A stretch of DNA of 14,746 nt, taken from JACDAN01 sp035711385. GTDB lineage: Bacteria > Actinomycetota > Thermoleophilia > Gaiellales > Gaiellaceae. Positions 13,823 through 14,746 of this stretch are shown here, one piece after another. A program made the translations under genes and the position numbers. How positions within the stretch are numbered: the stretch's first letter is position 1; every line of letters begins with the position of its first letter. The stretch spans positions 1-14,746 of the forward strand of contig DASTCG010000035.1 in assembly GCA_035711385.1 (NCBI GenBank). The letters run 5' to 3'. Under the pieces are notes generated by a model. The model searched no databases, was not told where the DNA came from, and saw nothing but the letters and a program-made list of their open reading frames with translations.

Positions 13823-14746
13823 ATGTTCGACACGCTCGGAGACAAGCTCAACGCCGCCCTCGGCCCCCTGCGGGGGCGCGGAAAGCTGGACGCAGACGCG
13901 ATTTCCCGCGCCATGCGCGAGATCCGACTCGCGCTGCTCGAGGCGGACGTCAACTTCAAGGTCGTGAAGGACTTCGTCGCCCGTGTGAAGGAGCGGGCCG
14001 AGGGCCAGGACGTCGTGCGCAGCCTCACGCCCGGCCAGCAGGTCGTGAAGATCGTCCACGAGGAGCTCACGAGCCTGATGGGCACCGGCGACTCGAAGCT
14101 CGTGTTCGCCGGCAAGGGGCCGACGGTGATCCTGCTCGCCGGCCTCCAGGGCTCGGGCAAGACGACCGCCGCCGCGAAACTCGCGCTCCTCCTCCGCAAG
14201 GAGGGCCACTCGCCCGCGCTCGTGGCCGCCGATCTCCAGCGCCCGGCCGCCGTGGAGCAGCTCCAGCAGCTCGGACGCCAGATCCAGATCCCCGTCTTCA
14301 CCGGGTCCGACCCCGTCCAAGCGGCGAAGGACGGTCTCGAACAGGCGCGGGCCCAGGGGCGTGATGTCGTGATCCTCGACACCGCCGGTCGGCTCCAGAT
14401 CGACGAGGAGCTTATGCAGGAGCTCGGGCGGGTCCGCGACGCGACGCGACCGACGAACGTCCTGCTCGTGCTCGACGCCATGACCGGCCAGGAGGCCGTC
14501 TCCGTCGCCGAGGCGTTCGAGGAGCGCGTGGCCTTCGACGGCGTGATCCTCACGAAGCTCGACGGCGACGCGAGAGGCGGCGCCGCCCTGTCGGTGAAGG
14601 CCGTAACCGGCAAGCCGGTCAAGCTCGCCTCCGTCGGCGAGAAGCTCGACCAGCTCGAGTACTTCTACCCCGACCGAATGGCCTCGCGGATCCTGGGCAT
14701 GGGCGACGTCATGACCCTGATCGAGAAGGCCGAGGAGGCCGCGACC
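13823..14746 (+). CDS. ffh: Signal recognition particle GTPase Ffh (3' end beyond window)
   Basis: The first 308 residues of Ffh, which binds signal sequences on ribosomes and hands them to FtsY. The N domain starts MFDTLGDKLNAAL and contains the conserved AMREIRLALLEADVNFKVV segment. The G domain has G1 GLQGSGKT at 107-114, AADLQRPAA from 135, G3 DTAGR at 186-190 and TKLDGDARGG from 244. GEKLDQLEYFYPDRMASRILGMGD marks the G/M junction. The methionine-rich M domain, which binds signal peptide and 4.5S RNA, lies outside the window. It is on the same strand as ftsY but separated from it by 7.3 kb of opposite-strand genes. Confidence 0.97.
   Translation, partial: MFDTLGDKLNAALGPLRGRGKLDADAISRAMREIRLALLEADVNFKVVKDFVARVKERAEGQDVVRSLTPGQQVVKIVHEELTSLMGTGDSKLVFAGKGPTVILLAGLQGSGKTTAAAKLALLLRKEGHSPALVAADLQRPAAVEQLQQLGRQIQIPVFTGSDPVQAAKDGLEQARAQGRDVVILDTAGRLQIDEELMQELGRVRDATRPTNVLLVLDAMTGQEAVSVAEAFEERVAFDGVILTKLDGDARGGAALSVKAVTGKPVKLASVGEKLDQLEYFYPDRMASRILGMGDVMTLIEKAEEAAT

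Overview
The window is very GC-rich, densely coded chromosomal DNA. It carries the conserved actinobacterial-type block rpmF, acpP, rnc, smc, ftsY and ffh on the + strand. The protein style (alanine-, arginine- and glutamate-rich, a compact SMC, a large cyclase/ATPase/TPR paralogue pair) and the TAnnnT boxes placed 6-11 nt before start codons suggest a deep-branching actinobacterium. A Thermoleophilia/Gaiellales-like lineage is my best guess from memory, not from a search.

Layout. Positions 48-1616 (-) hold an ABC-F ATPase, divergent from the + strand housekeeping run: rpmF (1735-1923), acpP (1965-2210), rnc (about 2245-2898), smc (2945-5470) and ftsY (5550-6497). plsX and fabF, often found near rpmF/acpP in other bacteria, are absent here. 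The + strand resumes at 13823 with ffh, which runs off the window. Between ftsY and ffh, the two SRP-pathway GTPase genes, lies a 7.3-kb stretch transcribed entirely from the - strand.

That - strand stretch is a tandem duplication of one module. Each copy has a promoter containing GGCCTAGAGTGG, a 975-residue protein (class III nucleotidyl cyclase domain, STAND/AAA ATPase, TPR-like C-terminus), one or more small alpha-beta-beta proteins ending in a conserved [E/D]Y-x-V strand, and a dodecin. The copy next to ffh (13787 down to 10019) has three small proteins and a dodecin broken by an 82-bp deletion. The copy next to ftsY (9897 down to 6494) has one small protein and an intact dodecin whose stop codon overlaps the ftsY stop. 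The cyclase domains are about 91% identical over the first 200 residues, while the C-terminal repeats have drifted to roughly half identity. Both cyclases have Ala where active class III cyclases have the transition-state Asn.

Working picture (inference): the large proteins are signal-responsive NTPase switches with TPR sensor arms and a cyclase domain that may bind nucleotide without turning it over well. The co-transcribed small proteins and dodecin are probable partners or effectors, possibly sharing a dodecin-like beta-hairpin. I see no rRNA, tRNA, CRISPR array, transposase or attachment site.
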